From NCBI GenBank assembly GCA_033283165.1, contig JAWMQL010000005.1:124001-188000 (forward strand): a DNA stretch of 64,000 nt, read 5' to 3'. Numbering within the stretch: the first letter of the stretch is position 1; the number at the start of each line of letters is the position of its first letter. The stretch is from JAWMQL01 sp033283165 (GTDB lineage: Bacteria > Pseudomonadota > Gammaproteobacteria > Pseudomonadales > Halieaceae). The notes below the pieces were generated by a model, which was not told the origin of the DNA, ran no database searches, and worked only from the letters and a program-made list of their open reading frames with translations. Below, piece by piece: positions 1 through 9,258 of the stretch. Made by a program: the position numbers and the translations under genes.

Positions 1-1054
1 TGCCGGCTGGACCGGCAGGAACCAGGGGTGGCAGATCGGCTGTCCGTAACAGGCCTGCCGGGGCGGCGCAGACGAAGGGCACCGCATTGACCGGCGGGTT
101 CGCCGTGAGCCCGGGTGTGTAATCGGCAAGTTCATCGATCGATACCGGGAATTTCAGTTCCACATCCAGCGACGCGTCGCCGCGCACCTTCACTCGCCAT
201 CCAGTCGGTGACATTTCCCAGGCAGGCTCCAGGTCCGGGGTGAGATACATCACCTGCAAGAATCGGATGCGCTCCACGCCTTTTTCGCTGCCTATGGTCA
301 GCAGCCGACGAGCTCCCACCGTGCCGGCCTTGATTTCCCCGGCAAGCACCCTGGTGTCCTGCCTGGCGGCGGCAAATTCCGTCACCGTGGTCCATTCATC
401 GATAGTCCAACCGGCAGCGCGAGCGATAGAGGCAAACGCGGTGGGGGCGCTGGTCAGGCGTGGGGTGGGATAGGCATCGGGGTCCATTGGCTTGCCGAAG
501 CCGATCTGTTCAAACAGCATGACGGCAGAATCCCGCTCGGACATATTGCCGAACTCGCCAATTTCATAGCTGTCGACACGGCGCTGCAGGGATAGCAGGG
601 CGTAAGGAAAAATATCAGAGATAAACCCCGGGCTGCTCCCGGTGCCGTAGACGGAAGCGCCGCCTGTCTGGCAGGCCCGCGCCAGGCGCGCCCGGTCATC
701 ATCCCCCAGGCCACTGGCACCGTCGTACAGTTCCATACAGATGGACACGATATTGGTACCCGCTTCGGCAAATGCCACCAGGTCCTCGACGTCGACAACG
801 CGGGGCATATAGAGCACGCAGTCGGCCTTGATTGCGTGGATCTCTTCCCGATTGGTAGTGAACAGGACGCCGTTTTCGGCCTCGCCACAATAGCGGCCGG
901 TGTCCGTGCCGTGTTTATCGGGGTTGTAGGTCAGGGCACCGACCAGTTCCATGCCGGGGTGACGAATGACCTCACGCATGGACCGTTGACCAATATTACC
1001 GCTTGCCCACTGTACGACTCGCAGCGGCAGGGCCTGCCCGGTTTCACTCATCAT
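1..1054 (-). CDS. DapB-like NAD(P)-dependent oxidoreductase (3' end beyond window)
   Basis: Reading from ATG at 1054 (a second ATG follows directly) gives about 351 residues without a stop before the window edge, so the C-terminus is missing. Near the N-terminus it carries a Rossmann-type loop, VVQWASGNIGQ, followed by REVIRHPGMELVGAL, the pattern of the dihydrodipicolinate-reductase-like superfamily (also 2,4-diaminopentanoate dehydrogenase). It is paralogous to the protein at 50399-51457, sharing the GTGxxPGxIxxxFP segment and the late 'NAVPFVCAA' region. Its substrate cannot be told from sequence; the family acts on small amino or carbonyl compounds. I chose this frame because it is open across the whole region and matches the paralogue. 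Confidence in the family is high and in the reaction low. Confidence 0.85.
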   Translation of the reverse strand, partial: MMSETGQALPLRVVQWASGNIGQRSMREVIRHPGMELVGALTYNPDKHGTDTGRYCGEAENGVLFTTNREEIHAIKADCVLYMPRVVDVEDLVAFAEAGTNIVSICMELYDGASGLGDDDRARLARACQTGGASVYGTGSSPGFISDIFPYALLSLQRRVDSYEIGEFGNMSERDSAVMLFEQIGFGKPMDPDAYPTPRLTSAPTAFASIARAAGWTIDEWTTVTEFAAARQDTRVLAGEIKAGTVGARRLLTIGSEKGVERIRFLQVMYLTPDLEPAWEMSPTGWRVKVRGDASLDVELKFPVSIDELADYTPGLTANPPVNAVPFVCAAPAGLLRTADLPPLVPAGPAG

Positions 1055-1135
1055 TCTTGTCCCGGTTGGAGAATTCTTGAACCAGCGGAATGATAAGGGA
1101 TGCGTTGCCGGGGGGCCAAGGTAGTCAAGGCTTAT

Positions 1136-2857
1136 TCAAAAGCGATCTTTCAGGGTGACCAGGAACTGTACGCTGTCCACGTCGTCGTCTTTCATGAACG
1201 GAAAGGCCAGGTCGAGGTGGAGCACGCTGCTTTTTTCCGCCCGGCTGGAGTTCAACCGCAGGCCAAACCCCACGTTGGCCAGGACGTCGCCATTGGAGCC
1301 ATTGTCGCGGTTTTCAAACCAGGCCCGGCCCACGTCGAGAAAAGCGGCGAATCCCACACGGACCACGCGGAAGGGGTGCCAGTCGGAGTAGTAGCGCTCC
1401 TCCAGGTTGAAAACGAAGGAGCGATCGCCTGTCTGGTAGTTGCGGTCGTATCCCCGCAACCCGGTATCGCCGCCCAGCGTCAGTTGGTTGTCCAGCGTCA
1501 GTCCATCGGTGTAGTCGAGCTTCAAGCGGCTGAACAAGGTCCATTTATCCGCCTGTCGCCGGTAATACCGGCTTTCCACGCTCAGCCACAGGTTTTCGAA
1601 GTCTCCGTCGGCTACATTCCAGTACCCATCGAGCCAGGATATAAGCCTCCACAACCGACGCGCATCGACCTGCAGGGTATTGTCATAGCTGGCTTGCAGC
1701 ACCAACTGGTCACGGGTGGCGCCAAGGCTTTCGCCAGACCAGCCCGCTGCCCAGCGGTAGCGCTCACCGACGTACACGTCCTCGGTTCGGGCAAGGTAAT
1801 TCATGTTGTGGAGCTCGACGTACTCGTCCTGGATGGACTCGTAGCCGATGAAGGGATAACTGTAAGTGCGGTCTTCCGGCAGTTCCAGGGGCGGAATCTC
1901 CGAATCGCTGAAATCGAAGGTGTTATCTTCGTAGGTGTAGCCGAATAACCAGCGCCCCACCTTACTCGCCGGGCGCAACTTGTCGGCAATACCGCCAAAC
2001 AGTCTCACCTGCTGGGTATCGCGATCGAACTCCGCGACCTCGTCGCCGCGGAACCAGACTTTTTCCTCCAGTTTGACGTCCTCCAGGGCGCTACCCGCAG
2101 ACCAGCTCTCATAGAGGGAGTAAAACGGTCGCACCATGTAGATACTGCGGTCGAAACCATCATCGTTCTCGGTCCACGACAGGCGGGTGCGCCAGCGACT
2201 GCCAGCCACCGAGGGATCGGCGTAGATAAAGTTGGTGCCCGAACGCTCTTCGTCGCTTTCATAGCGGATCGCTATCTGCTTGCCGGTGCCCAGGAAATTG
2301 GTGTCGCGCAGACCGAACATGGATTCGTTCTGCCCCCCGCTGCGGGAAAAAGACAAGGTGGGGGTAAATGTCCAGATATCACGGGTAATCACCTCGATAT
2401 CCACGTACTCACCACACCAGTGTGTGGCTCGCACCGAAGCGTCATAGATAAACTTGAGTTCCCGGAGTATTCGTTCAGATTCCTTGAGGCGGGAGAGATC
2501 GTAGCCCTCACCTTCCTCGATCAGGAGGTGGTCGCGAATCACCCACTCGCGGGTCTTCGGGTGAAAATCGTTGGCCCAGCGATAGAGCAGCTTGTCCTCT
2601 TCGGGATCCTCCAGGTCAAATACCGAATAACGGGTGATCGTGATATTGCGGATGGTGGTGCCCGGGGGAATCGATTTGGCGAGGGCATCGTGCTCAATGG
2701 AGGGCAGGAAACGGAAAGCCTCCGTCTGTGTCTGTGGAGCCACTTCCACGCAATCCTGGGCATTGACCAGCGGAGTGCCCCCGAGCAGGACCACTGTCAA
2801 CACGGTGCCGGAAAACAAGGAAAGGCTGAATGGCACATGGAAGGGTCGGAGGGTCAC
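1136..2857 (-). CDS. Omp85/BamA-TamA family outer membrane protein
   Basis: This 573-residue protein has an N-terminal signal peptide (about residues 1-34, ending VNA-Q). A single POTRA-like region follows at about 45-135 (KSIPPGTTIRNITITRYSVF...ILRELKFIYDASV), then a long beta-rich region to a terminal Phe. At about residue 461 it has LGGDTGLRGYDR, the conserved L6 lid-loop RGY motif of Omp85 barrels. With one POTRA it is smaller than BamA (five) or TamA (three), so it belongs to the short 'surface antigen D15-like' group, whose substrates are mostly unknown. The start is GTG at 2857, overlapping the TAG of a short upstream frame, which suggests translational coupling. I infer an outer membrane location; whether it inserts proteins or handles lipids cannot be read here. 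Confidence 0.85.
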   Translation of the reverse strand: MTLRPFHVPFSLSLFSGTVLTVVLLGGTPLVNAQDCVEVAPQTQTEAFRFLPSIEHDALAKSIPPGTTIRNITITRYSVFDLEDPEEDKLLYRWANDFHPKTREWVIRDHLLIEEGEGYDLSRLKESERILRELKFIYDASVRATHWCGEYVDIEVITRDIWTFTPTLSFSRSGGQNESMFGLRDTNFLGTGKQIAIRYESDEERSGTNFIYADPSVAGSRWRTRLSWTENDDGFDRSIYMVRPFYSLYESWSAGSALEDVKLEEKVWFRGDEVAEFDRDTQQVRLFGGIADKLRPASKVGRWLFGYTYEDNTFDFSDSEIPPLELPEDRTYSYPFIGYESIQDEYVELHNMNYLARTEDVYVGERYRWAAGWSGESLGATRDQLVLQASYDNTLQVDARRLWRLISWLDGYWNVADGDFENLWLSVESRYYRRQADKWTLFSRLKLDYTDGLTLDNQLTLGGDTGLRGYDRNYQTGDRSFVFNLEERYYSDWHPFRVVRVGFAAFLDVGRAWFENRDNGSNGDVLANVGFGLRLNSSRAEKSSVLHLDLAFPFMKDDDVDSVQFLVTLKDRF

Positions 2858-2913
2858 TACGAGCAGTCCTCCCCGACGAGCAGATCCGCGTTATCCAGCG
2901 TGTAGCGCGGCAT
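2857..2913 (-). CDS. 18-codon leader ORF coupled to the Omp85-type gene
   Basis: An ATG at 2913 is preceded by a strong ribosome binding site (AGGAGG at about 2920-2926, roughly 8 bases away). It opens an 18-residue frame (MPRYTLDNADLLVGEDCS) whose TAG stop shares a base with the GTG start of the Omp85-type gene. The same frame extends upstream to a GTG at 3042 (61 residues) but without a comparable ribosome site. The downstream GTG has no good Shine-Dalgarno of its own beyond what lies in this mini-frame. I read it as a leader or coupling peptide rather than an independent protein. A genuine 61-residue protein is the alternative. Confidence 0.5.
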   Translation of the reverse strand: MPRYTLDNADLLVGEDCS

Positions 2914-3194
2914 ATTCAGCTCCTCCTGTTCCAGGGGACACTGGTAATTATAGAAGACATGATGCTCTATTTCCTGTGTCAGCCGTGACCGGGGGAGATT
3001 TTTCACAGGACGCGCATCGGTCAAGTCACTGAATAGCTTCACTGATTGTAATTTTTAACTCATCGACTCCCGGGGGGCAACAAAGACCTGTGAAATTCCA
3101 CCTGTTCTCCCTGTAGCGGTCATCTGGTCTATGCTGTAGGTACCGACCTTTCCTGATCCAATGCACTTGTCTGCTCGTTGACGCGGAGCCATAA

Positions 3195-3887
3195 ATGTCA
3201 AACACCAGCGGTTCAAAGCTCAACCGGCAACGGCGCACAATGATCCTGGGCGGGGCGGCCGTAACCGCGCAACTGTTATCGCCAGTGTCCGTCTTTGCCA
3301 GCACCAAAAGACCCACGTCTACCGGGAGTAAGAGGATGGATATCGATCGCTTTGTCGACGACTGCATCGCCGCAAACAGGGAGACGGAGGCACAGGCAGC
3401 CGTCAATGAAGTACTCGCCAGGGCTGTATCCAGTCCCGGCGCCGTCCTGGCGGCACTGGGCGAACCGCAAAGGGCCGGACTTAAGGTACTTCTAAGCTCA
3501 CCGAGTCTGACGATATTTGCCGCCTCGTGGACCCCTCAAATGAACCTCATGCCCCATGATCACCTGATGTGGGCCAACATCGGCATCTATACCGGCCGCG
3601 AGGACAACATCTTCTGGAACAGGACCGCTGGAGGCATTGAGGCTTTCGGGGCCAAAGCCCTGTTTACCAAAGACACCGCGATGCTGCCTGAGGACGCGCT
3701 GCATTCGGTGACCAATCCCCTGCAACGATTTACTGGCGGCATCCACATCTATGGCGGTGATTTCTTCAATACCACCCGCAGCCAATGGAACCCGGAAACC
3801 CTGGAAGAAGAGCCATCTGACGGGGCAGTAATCCGCAGCATGTTTGAACGGGAAAACGACAGGCTGGGGTTGGATAAGAACGCCTGA
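3195..3887 (+). CDS. Cupin-like metal-dependent enzyme with possible Tat signal
   Basis: This 230-residue protein resembles the predicted metal-dependent double-stranded beta-helix enzymes related to cysteine dioxygenase. It shows an HxH pair in 'MPHDHLMW' and a later His in 'GGIHIYGGDF', the three-His arrangement of that fold. Residues about 11-36 (RQRRTMILGGAAVTAQLL then ASTK) look like a twin-arginine signal. An internal ATG at 3336 also has a GGGAG ribosome site about 8 bases upstream, so a cytoplasmic form of about 183 residues beginning MDIDRF is possible. The substrate is unknown: thiol dioxygenases are the nearest recognised relatives. It stands alone between the minus-strand Omp85 gene and the DUF3604 gene. 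Confidence 0.75.
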   Translation: MSNTSGSKLNRQRRTMILGGAAVTAQLLSPVSVFASTKRPTSTGSKRMDIDRFVDDCIAANRETEAQAAVNEVLARAVSSPGAVLAALGEPQRAGLKVLLSSPSLTIFAASWTPQMNLMPHDHLMWANIGIYTGREDNIFWNRTAGGIEAFGAKALFTKDTAMLPEDALHSVTNPLQRFTGGIHIYGGDFFNTTRSQWNPETLEEEPSDGAVIRSMFERENDRLGLDKNA

Positions 3888-4064
3888 CGAAGAGTGCGCG
3901 AGGGCTCGCGCAAACCACCGACCAGGGACAGGGATGTTTCGGTATATTGATCCAGATCAGATGCAGCGCTGATTACCACCAGACTGGTAACGAACCGGAC
4001 TATAGTTCGAGCAGAAATTTTCTATACTGATATGCTCTCGAACGCAACAAACGGTTCAGGATTG

Positions 4065-5969
4065 ATGAAACATCTTGCAGAAGTTGCGATAGTCAGCTTC
4101 CTGGCGGCACAGTCGCCGCAGGCGCAGGAACTGGTTGGTATGGCACCGGACCCCGATGCCGAATACTCGCCGTATATACAGCACGACTACCCGAACCGCG
4201 TTCTGTTCGGGGACACCCACCTGCACACCGGCTATTCGGCAGACGCCGGGCTCGTCGGCGCCCTGACCGGGCCCGAGGAAGCCTACCGCTTCGCCAGGGG
4301 CGAGACGGTCACCTCGTCGCACGGGGTACCGGCCCGGCTACAGCGCCCGCTGGATTTCCTGGTGGTAGCCGACCACGCTGAAAACCTCGGCCTGACCTTT
4401 GGCCTCGCCGAGGGCAACGAGGCCATCAGCGGAACGGAATGGGGCCGCGGCCTCCTGAAGGTATTCGGGCCGAAGACCGATGAAGCCATGGCCAAAGCCT
4501 ACCTTTACTGGGCGAGTACGTTTGCCCTGTCGGAAGACCCCCAGGACCCGCTCGCGGGGACCGGCTTCAACGAGACGATGTGGCAGCGCATGACAGCGGC
4601 TGCCGAGAAACACAACGACCCGGGAGCTTTTACGGCGCTGATCGGCTACGAGTGGACCTCCGGCCCGGGCGGCAACAACCTGCACCGCAACATCATCTTC
4701 CGCGATGGCAAGGACAGGGCAGACCAGGTCGTGCCCTTCAGCGCCTATGACAGCATGGATCCGGAGGACCTGTGGGCCTGGATGGAACGCTACGAGGCGG
4801 CAACCGGCGGTCGCTTGCTGGCGATTCCGCACAACGGCAACCTGTCCAACGGGCTGATGTTTGACAACGTCACACTCACCGGGAAGGCGCCACTGGACAG
4901 GGCCTATGCCGAGCGCCGGATGCGCTTCGAGCCCATCTATGAGATCACCCAGATCAAGGGTGACGGCGAGACACACCCGGCCCTCTCGCCCAACGACGAG
5001 TTCGCCGACTACGGCACCTGGGACAAGGGCAGCTTTGGCACCGAACCGAAAACACCCGACATGCTTCCGCGTGAGTATGCCCGCGAGGCGTGGAAGCGCG
5101 GCATGGCATATGAAGCGACCCTTGGCGCCAATCCGTTCAAGTTCGGCGTCATCGGGTCGACCGATTCCCATACCGGGCTGGCCACTACCCAGGAAGACAA
5201 CTTCTTCGGCAAGGCTTCCACGGTCGAGCCGACCAGCGATCCGGTCCGATTTGATGAAGCAATCACGGGGCGCTCAACACCCGATGACCCCGCCGACGAT
5301 ATCGTCCACGCGAAGGCCCTGGCATCCGGTCTGGCGGCCGTTTGGGCGCGGGACAATACCCGCGAGGCGATCTGGGACGCATTCAGGCGCAAGGAGGTCT
5401 TTGCCACCACAGGAACGCGCATGCTGGTGCGGGTTTTCGGTGGCTGGTCCTTTAGCGCGGATGACCTGCAACGCTCCGACTTCGCGGAATATGGCTACAA
5501 GAACGGCGTACCGATGGGCGGCGACCTCTCCGCAATGCCGGCCAGGCGGCGCCCTACCCTGTTGATCCGCGCCCTGCGCGACCCGGATGGCGCCAATCTC
5601 GATCGGGTGCAGGTGGTCAAGGGCTGGGTTGATACACAGGGACAAGCGCATGAGCAGGTATATGATGCGGCCTGTTCGGGGGAACGCGAGATCGCCGCGG
5701 GCAGGTGCCAGGGCAATGTCGGCAACACGGTCGACGTGGCGAGCGCAACCTACGTCAACAGCATCGGTGCGCCCTTCCTGGAGGCTTTCTGGGAAGATCA
5801 GGATTTTGACCCGGCGCAGCGCGCCTTTTACTACGTGCGGGTGCTCGAGATTCCAACACCACGCTGGACGACCTACGACGCCGCATTTTTTGACATCGAC
5901 CTGCCGGAAGACGTTTCACCGAGTCAGCAGGAGCGGGCCTACACTTCACCCGTCTGGTATACACCCTAG
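4065..5969 (+). CDS. DUF3604 family secreted protein
   Basis: The protein has about 634 residues from ATG 4065. An in-frame ATG at 4032 also exists, but the 4065 start gives a proper signal peptide (MKHLAEVAIVSFLAAQSPQAQ). The mature part opens with 'NRVLFGDTHLHTGYSADA', the hallmark of DUF3604, which resembles PHP-type metallohydrolases (DTHLHT, 'VVADHAENLG', 'GSTDSHTGLA' as likely metal-binding His/Asp sites). The family's reaction is not established; it is common near TonB receptors and DUF1254 proteins in environmental Gammaproteobacteria. It is followed 46 bases later by the DUF1254 lipoprotein and then a beta-barrel protein, so the three are likely co-transcribed. Periplasmic location is inferred from the signal. 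Confidence 0.85.
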   Translation: MKHLAEVAIVSFLAAQSPQAQELVGMAPDPDAEYSPYIQHDYPNRVLFGDTHLHTGYSADAGLVGALTGPEEAYRFARGETVTSSHGVPARLQRPLDFLVVADHAENLGLTFGLAEGNEAISGTEWGRGLLKVFGPKTDEAMAKAYLYWASTFALSEDPQDPLAGTGFNETMWQRMTAAAEKHNDPGAFTALIGYEWTSGPGGNNLHRNIIFRDGKDRADQVVPFSAYDSMDPEDLWAWMERYEAATGGRLLAIPHNGNLSNGLMFDNVTLTGKAPLDRAYAERRMRFEPIYEITQIKGDGETHPALSPNDEFADYGTWDKGSFGTEPKTPDMLPREYAREAWKRGMAYEATLGANPFKFGVIGSTDSHTGLATTQEDNFFGKASTVEPTSDPVRFDEAITGRSTPDDPADDIVHAKALASGLAAVWARDNTREAIWDAFRRKEVFATTGTRMLVRVFGGWSFSADDLQRSDFAEYGYKNGVPMGGDLSAMPARRRPTLLIRALRDPDGANLDRVQVVKGWVDTQGQAHEQVYDAACSGEREIAAGRCQGNVGNTVDVASATYVNSIGAPFLEAFWEDQDFDPAQRAFYYVRVLEIPTPRWTTYDAAFFDIDLPEDVSPSQQERAYTSPVWYTP

Positions 5970-6015
5970 CCGTCCGCACATCGGACTCGGCCGGGTTCGA
6001 AAGGGAGACTCCAAA

Positions 6016-7455
6016 ATGAAAGTTCCACACCTGTCCCTGGTCACGCTGGCCCTGTCACTCGCACTCGCCGGCTGTGAAAAACCGGTGGATACACCGGCCG
6101 CGGAATCCAACGAGAGCCCGATGAGCGCCAGTACCCTGCCCGAGCGGAAAGCGAAGCTGAGCGACGCACAGGTGGAGGACATCGTGCGCCGCTCCTACCA
6201 GTACGTGGCCATGTACAACGTGAACAACAAGTTCGCCATGCGCCAGGGCTGGAACTCCTGCGTGGCGGATACCACACTCAAAGACCACACGATGACCGAC
6301 ATCGCGCGTCCCAACAACGATTCCCTCTATATCTCCTGTATGCTCGACCTGCGCACTGACCCGGTGATCATCGAGTATCCCGCGTTCGATTCCAAGTACG
6401 TATCGCTGATGGTGACAGGGTACGACCACTACGTGAACGTTCCCCTCTCGGTCACCAAAGGCGACTTCGGCAAGCCGGAAAAAGTACTGTTTTATACCGA
6501 GCGCACAGAGGGCTACGAGGGCGAGCCTGTAGGCGGCGTGGACCGCGTATTCGAAATGTCAGGGGATTTCCTTTCCGCGGTATTTCGCGTCATGCCACAC
6601 GCCAACGACCCCGAGCGTTTCGACCGCATCAAGGAGCAGATGCAATCGGTAAGAGCGGTCACCCTGTCGGAATTCCAGGGAGGCGAGCCTGAACCGGTCG
6701 AGGACACCGGTTTTCCGCCGGTTGGCGCGACAGATACCGACGTCTATGCCAACAATTTTCTCGACGTCATGCAGTTTGTCGTCAATCACACCACCTTCCA
6801 CCCCGACGATCCGGTGGATGCTGCCCTGCTCACCGCCCTCGAGCCCCTGGGGATTCAGCCGGGCAAGACCAACAACACCGATGCAATCGAATACGAGCCC
6901 GGGCGTTTCGTGCCGGTAGTCGAGTCAATACGCGAGGAAGAGTTCCGGCGCATGTTCGACCCCGCGCAGAGTGACATCCTCCTCCGAATGTTCAAAACGA
7001 AGGGCAAGATCGGCCTCGAAGCGCTGCTTTTCCAGTCGGTGATTGGCCCGATCGGTTTGCCCGCAACCGAGGCGGTCTACCCGGCGGTCGTTGCCGAGGG
7101 CGGAGGCTCATTGAACGCCATGCACGACTATGTGATCCGGATGGACAAAGACCAGTTGCCGCCAGCCCGCGCGTTCTGGTCGCTTACCCTATACGACTCC
7201 GCCAACGGCTTTTTCATCCCCAACGACCGCAAAAAATACAGTGTCGGCGAGAATGGCGGCATGCAACTGGATGACCAGGGCGGAATTGCCATCTATGTAA
7301 GCGCAGATAAACCAGAGGGAGTGCCGGAGGACAACTGGCTGCCAATCAGTCGCAAGGACGAGGACATCGATTTGATCATGCGAATCTATGTGCCGGATCT
7401 CAAGGCGTACAAGAACTACCAGGTGCCCAAAGCGCAGCGCCTGCCAGAGAAATGA
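6016..7455 (+). CDS. DUF1254/DUF1214 domain lipoprotein
   Basis: The start is ATG 6016, with AAGGGAGA about 8 bases upstream, giving 479 residues. A longer frame upstream is only an overlap with the DUF3604 gene. The N-terminus is a lipoprotein signal (LALSLALAGC, Cys at about residue 20). The middle (about 75-260) matches DUF1254 and the C-terminal part ('PARAFWSLTLYDSANGFFIPNDRKKYSVG') is a clear DUF1214. The pair is widespread, of unknown function, and often found in operons with DUF3604 and outer membrane proteins. Its last codons overlap an ATG of the next frame (ATGA at 7452-7455). Confidence 0.85.
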   Translation: MKVPHLSLVTLALSLALAGCEKPVDTPAAESNESPMSASTLPERKAKLSDAQVEDIVRRSYQYVAMYNVNNKFAMRQGWNSCVADTTLKDHTMTDIARPNNDSLYISCMLDLRTDPVIIEYPAFDSKYVSLMVTGYDHYVNVPLSVTKGDFGKPEKVLFYTERTEGYEGEPVGGVDRVFEMSGDFLSAVFRVMPHANDPERFDRIKEQMQSVRAVTLSEFQGGEPEPVEDTGFPPVGATDTDVYANNFLDVMQFVVNHTTFHPDDPVDAALLTALEPLGIQPGKTNNTDAIEYEPGRFVPVVESIREEEFRRMFDPAQSDILLRMFKTKGKIGLEALLFQSVIGPIGLPATEAVYPAVVAEGGGSLNAMHDYVIRMDKDQLPPARAFWSLTLYDSANGFFIPNDRKKYSVGENGGMQLDDQGGIAIYVSADKPEGVPEDNWLPISRKDEDIDLIMRIYVPDLKAYKNYQVPKAQRLPEK

Positions 7456-7487
7456 ATCGTGTCCAGTTGATGTCGGGAGCCAGTATC

Positions 7488-8234
7488 ATGAGAAAAAGCG
7501 TATTGTTTATTATCGCCATCTGCTTACCAGCTACAGTATTCGCCGCCAATAGCTGGGAATATCGCCTGTCCCCCTACCTCTGGTTTGCCGGCGTTGACGG
7601 CGACGTGGCGACCATTCCGGGCTCGCCGACCGTCCCGATAAAACTGACGGCCAGCGACGCCCTGGAGGACAACGAAACCAGTTTCATGGCCTTTTTTGAG
7701 GCAAGAAAGCAGCGCCACGGTTTGCTGCTTGACCTCATCTACACCGACACGCGAACCGATGAGGACCTGATCGAGGATATCGGATTGGTGCTCACCTCCG
7801 TAAGCAAGAATACGCTGTTCTCCGCTTCTTACGAATACGGAATTTACGAGTCCGCGGGCACTCGCCTGGACTTGTTGGCCGGCCTGCGTTACTGGGATGT
7901 GGATTCGTCCCTGAGATTCAAGGGCGGACTCGGGGCCCTCGCTGGCCGGCGAGTGGATAATTCGGAAGACTGGCTTGACCCTCTGTTGGGTGTGAAGGGT
8001 AAAACCAGGCTCGGGGAGAGTAACTTCTATCTGGCTTACTGGGCGATCTTTGGCGGCTTCGGCGCAGGCTCAGAGTCTTTCTACGACGCGTCCCTCAACC
8101 TTGGTTACCAGTGGAACGACGCCATCGGCACCACTCTGGGCTACCGCCAGTTTGATGTCGACTACGATGATGACGGGTTCGTCTACGACATCCAGCAGTT
8201 TGGCTGGGCCCTGGGCCTCACCTGGAAATTCTGA
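7488..8234 (+). CDS. Outer membrane beta-barrel protein of unknown function
   Basis: ATG 7488, with GGGAG upstream, gives 248 residues starting with a clean signal peptide (MRKSVLFIIAICLPATVFA). An in-frame ATG at 7452 overlaps the previous stop as ATGA and would add 12 residues. The mature protein alternates hydrophobic and polar residues with many aromatic strand ends (YRLSPYLWFAGVDGDVA, LDLLAGLRYWDVD, SLNLGYQWNDAIGTTLGYRQFDVDYDDD) and ends in TWKF, a C-terminal Phe typical of barrels recognised by Bam. No specific family name is secure. Its position behind DUF3604 and DUF1254 genes suggests an outer membrane partner of that periplasmic set. Confidence 0.75.
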   Translation: MRKSVLFIIAICLPATVFAANSWEYRLSPYLWFAGVDGDVATIPGSPTVPIKLTASDALEDNETSFMAFFEARKQRHGLLLDLIYTDTRTDEDLIEDIGLVLTSVSKNTLFSASYEYGIYESAGTRLDLLAGLRYWDVDSSLRFKGGLGALAGRRVDNSEDWLDPLLGVKGKTRLGESNFYLAYWAIFGGFGAGSESFYDASLNLGYQWNDAIGTTLGYRQFDVDYDDDGFVYDIQQFGWALGLTWKF

Positions 8235-8376
8235 TTCAGGATGGCGTAGATCGGCTGGGACCAGGCGATAACTCAAGCCGGGTCCGCCTGCAGCACATTA
8301 CCTGACGCGCCTACTGTTGCCAAATTGATTTCAGACTTACAATCTCCCGAGCGAGATGGCCCGGCGGCAGGAGTAG

Positions 8377-9015
8377 TTGCGAGAGATGTACTACGGTGAA
8401 AGGCTGAACAGTATCAGCCACCTAGTGGGCGCGGTCTTCGCCCTCATCGCCCTCGGTGCGCTGCTCGCGCTGGGTATCCAGACGCGTGACCCGATGACGA
8501 TCCTCGGGTTCACGACCTTCGGCCTAGCCCTGGTCCTGCTGTACACCATGTCAACGCTCTACCACAGCTTCCGCGAACCCAGGCTGAAAAACGTATTCCG
8601 GGTAATGGACCATATTTCAATATACCTGCTGATTGCCGGCACCTACACCCCCTTTATGCTCGTCAGCATGCGCGACAGCGAAGGCACGATGATTCTCGCC
8701 CTGGTGTGGACACTGGCATTTGTCGGAATCATTTCCGAAGTATTGCTGTCGGGACGAATCGTCAAGGTCAGCCAACTCGTTATCTACCTGACCATGGGGT
8801 GGGCCTGTTCCCTTGATTTCACCAGCCTGAGGGCCGCACTTCCCAGCGCCGGCTTCTGGTGGCTGACAGCAGGTGGGATAGCCTACACCGCGGGAGTAGT
8901 ATTCTATCTACTCGACAAGGCGAACTGGCTTAATCATGCCCACGGTATCTGGCATTTCTTTGTGCTGGTGGGATCAGCCTGTCACTTTATCGCGGTGATC
9001 GGCTACGTCAGTTAA
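8377..9015 (+). CDS. Hemolysin III family (PAQR-like) membrane protein
   Basis: This protein of about 212 residues has seven hydrophobic segments and the hallmark residues of the HlyIII/YqfA/PAQR superfamily: 'SHLVGAVFAL' near the N-terminus, 'STLYHSF', 'MDHISIYLLIAGTYTPF' and 'HGIWHFFVLVGSACHFIAV' at the end. The conserved Ser/His/Asp residues in these motifs form a zinc site in characterised PAQR hydrolases. The role in bacteria is unsettled (membrane lipid homeostasis is one proposal). The start is either TTG 8377 or ATG 8386; AGGAG at 8369-8373 lies 3 bases from the TTG and 12 from the ATG, so the choice is open. Confidence 0.9.
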   Translation: MREMYYGERLNSISHLVGAVFALIALGALLALGIQTRDPMTILGFTTFGLALVLLYTMSTLYHSFREPRLKNVFRVMDHISIYLLIAGTYTPFMLVSMRDSEGTMILALVWTLAFVGIISEVLLSGRIVKVSQLVIYLTMGWACSLDFTSLRAALPSAGFWWLTAGGIAYTAGVVFYLLDKANWLNHAHGIWHFFVLVGSACHFIAVIGYVS

Positions 9016-9258
9016 TCCTCTCCGTCAGTGCCGGTTACGAAAACGGGGGTGTTTGAACCGGTTCTGCTGTATGCTGGACGCAACACAGTGTATTGCACCC
9101 GATCTTCTCTCTGGATTTATCTGTCCGCCAGTCGTCGGTAACTTTCTTCTGGACCGGGTTTCGCCAAACACGGGCCGATGGACGAGGCGATTCCCAGGCC
9201 AGCCTGAAAGCCGCAACTCTTCTCACCATGCCTGACAGAACAGGCCGGAACCCGATCC

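Noticed and set aside
1100..1948. Plus-strand frame of 282 codons opposite the Omp85-type gene
   Set aside because: Antisense to a gene with clear barrel motifs; composition is typical of a shadow.
5587..6015. Upstream extension of the DUF1254 frame
   Set aside because: Overlaps the DUF3604 gene in another frame and would bury a lipoprotein signal.
9053..9235. 60-codon frame in the gap before the repeat protein
   Set aside because: No ribosome site, no recognisable pattern; likely chance.
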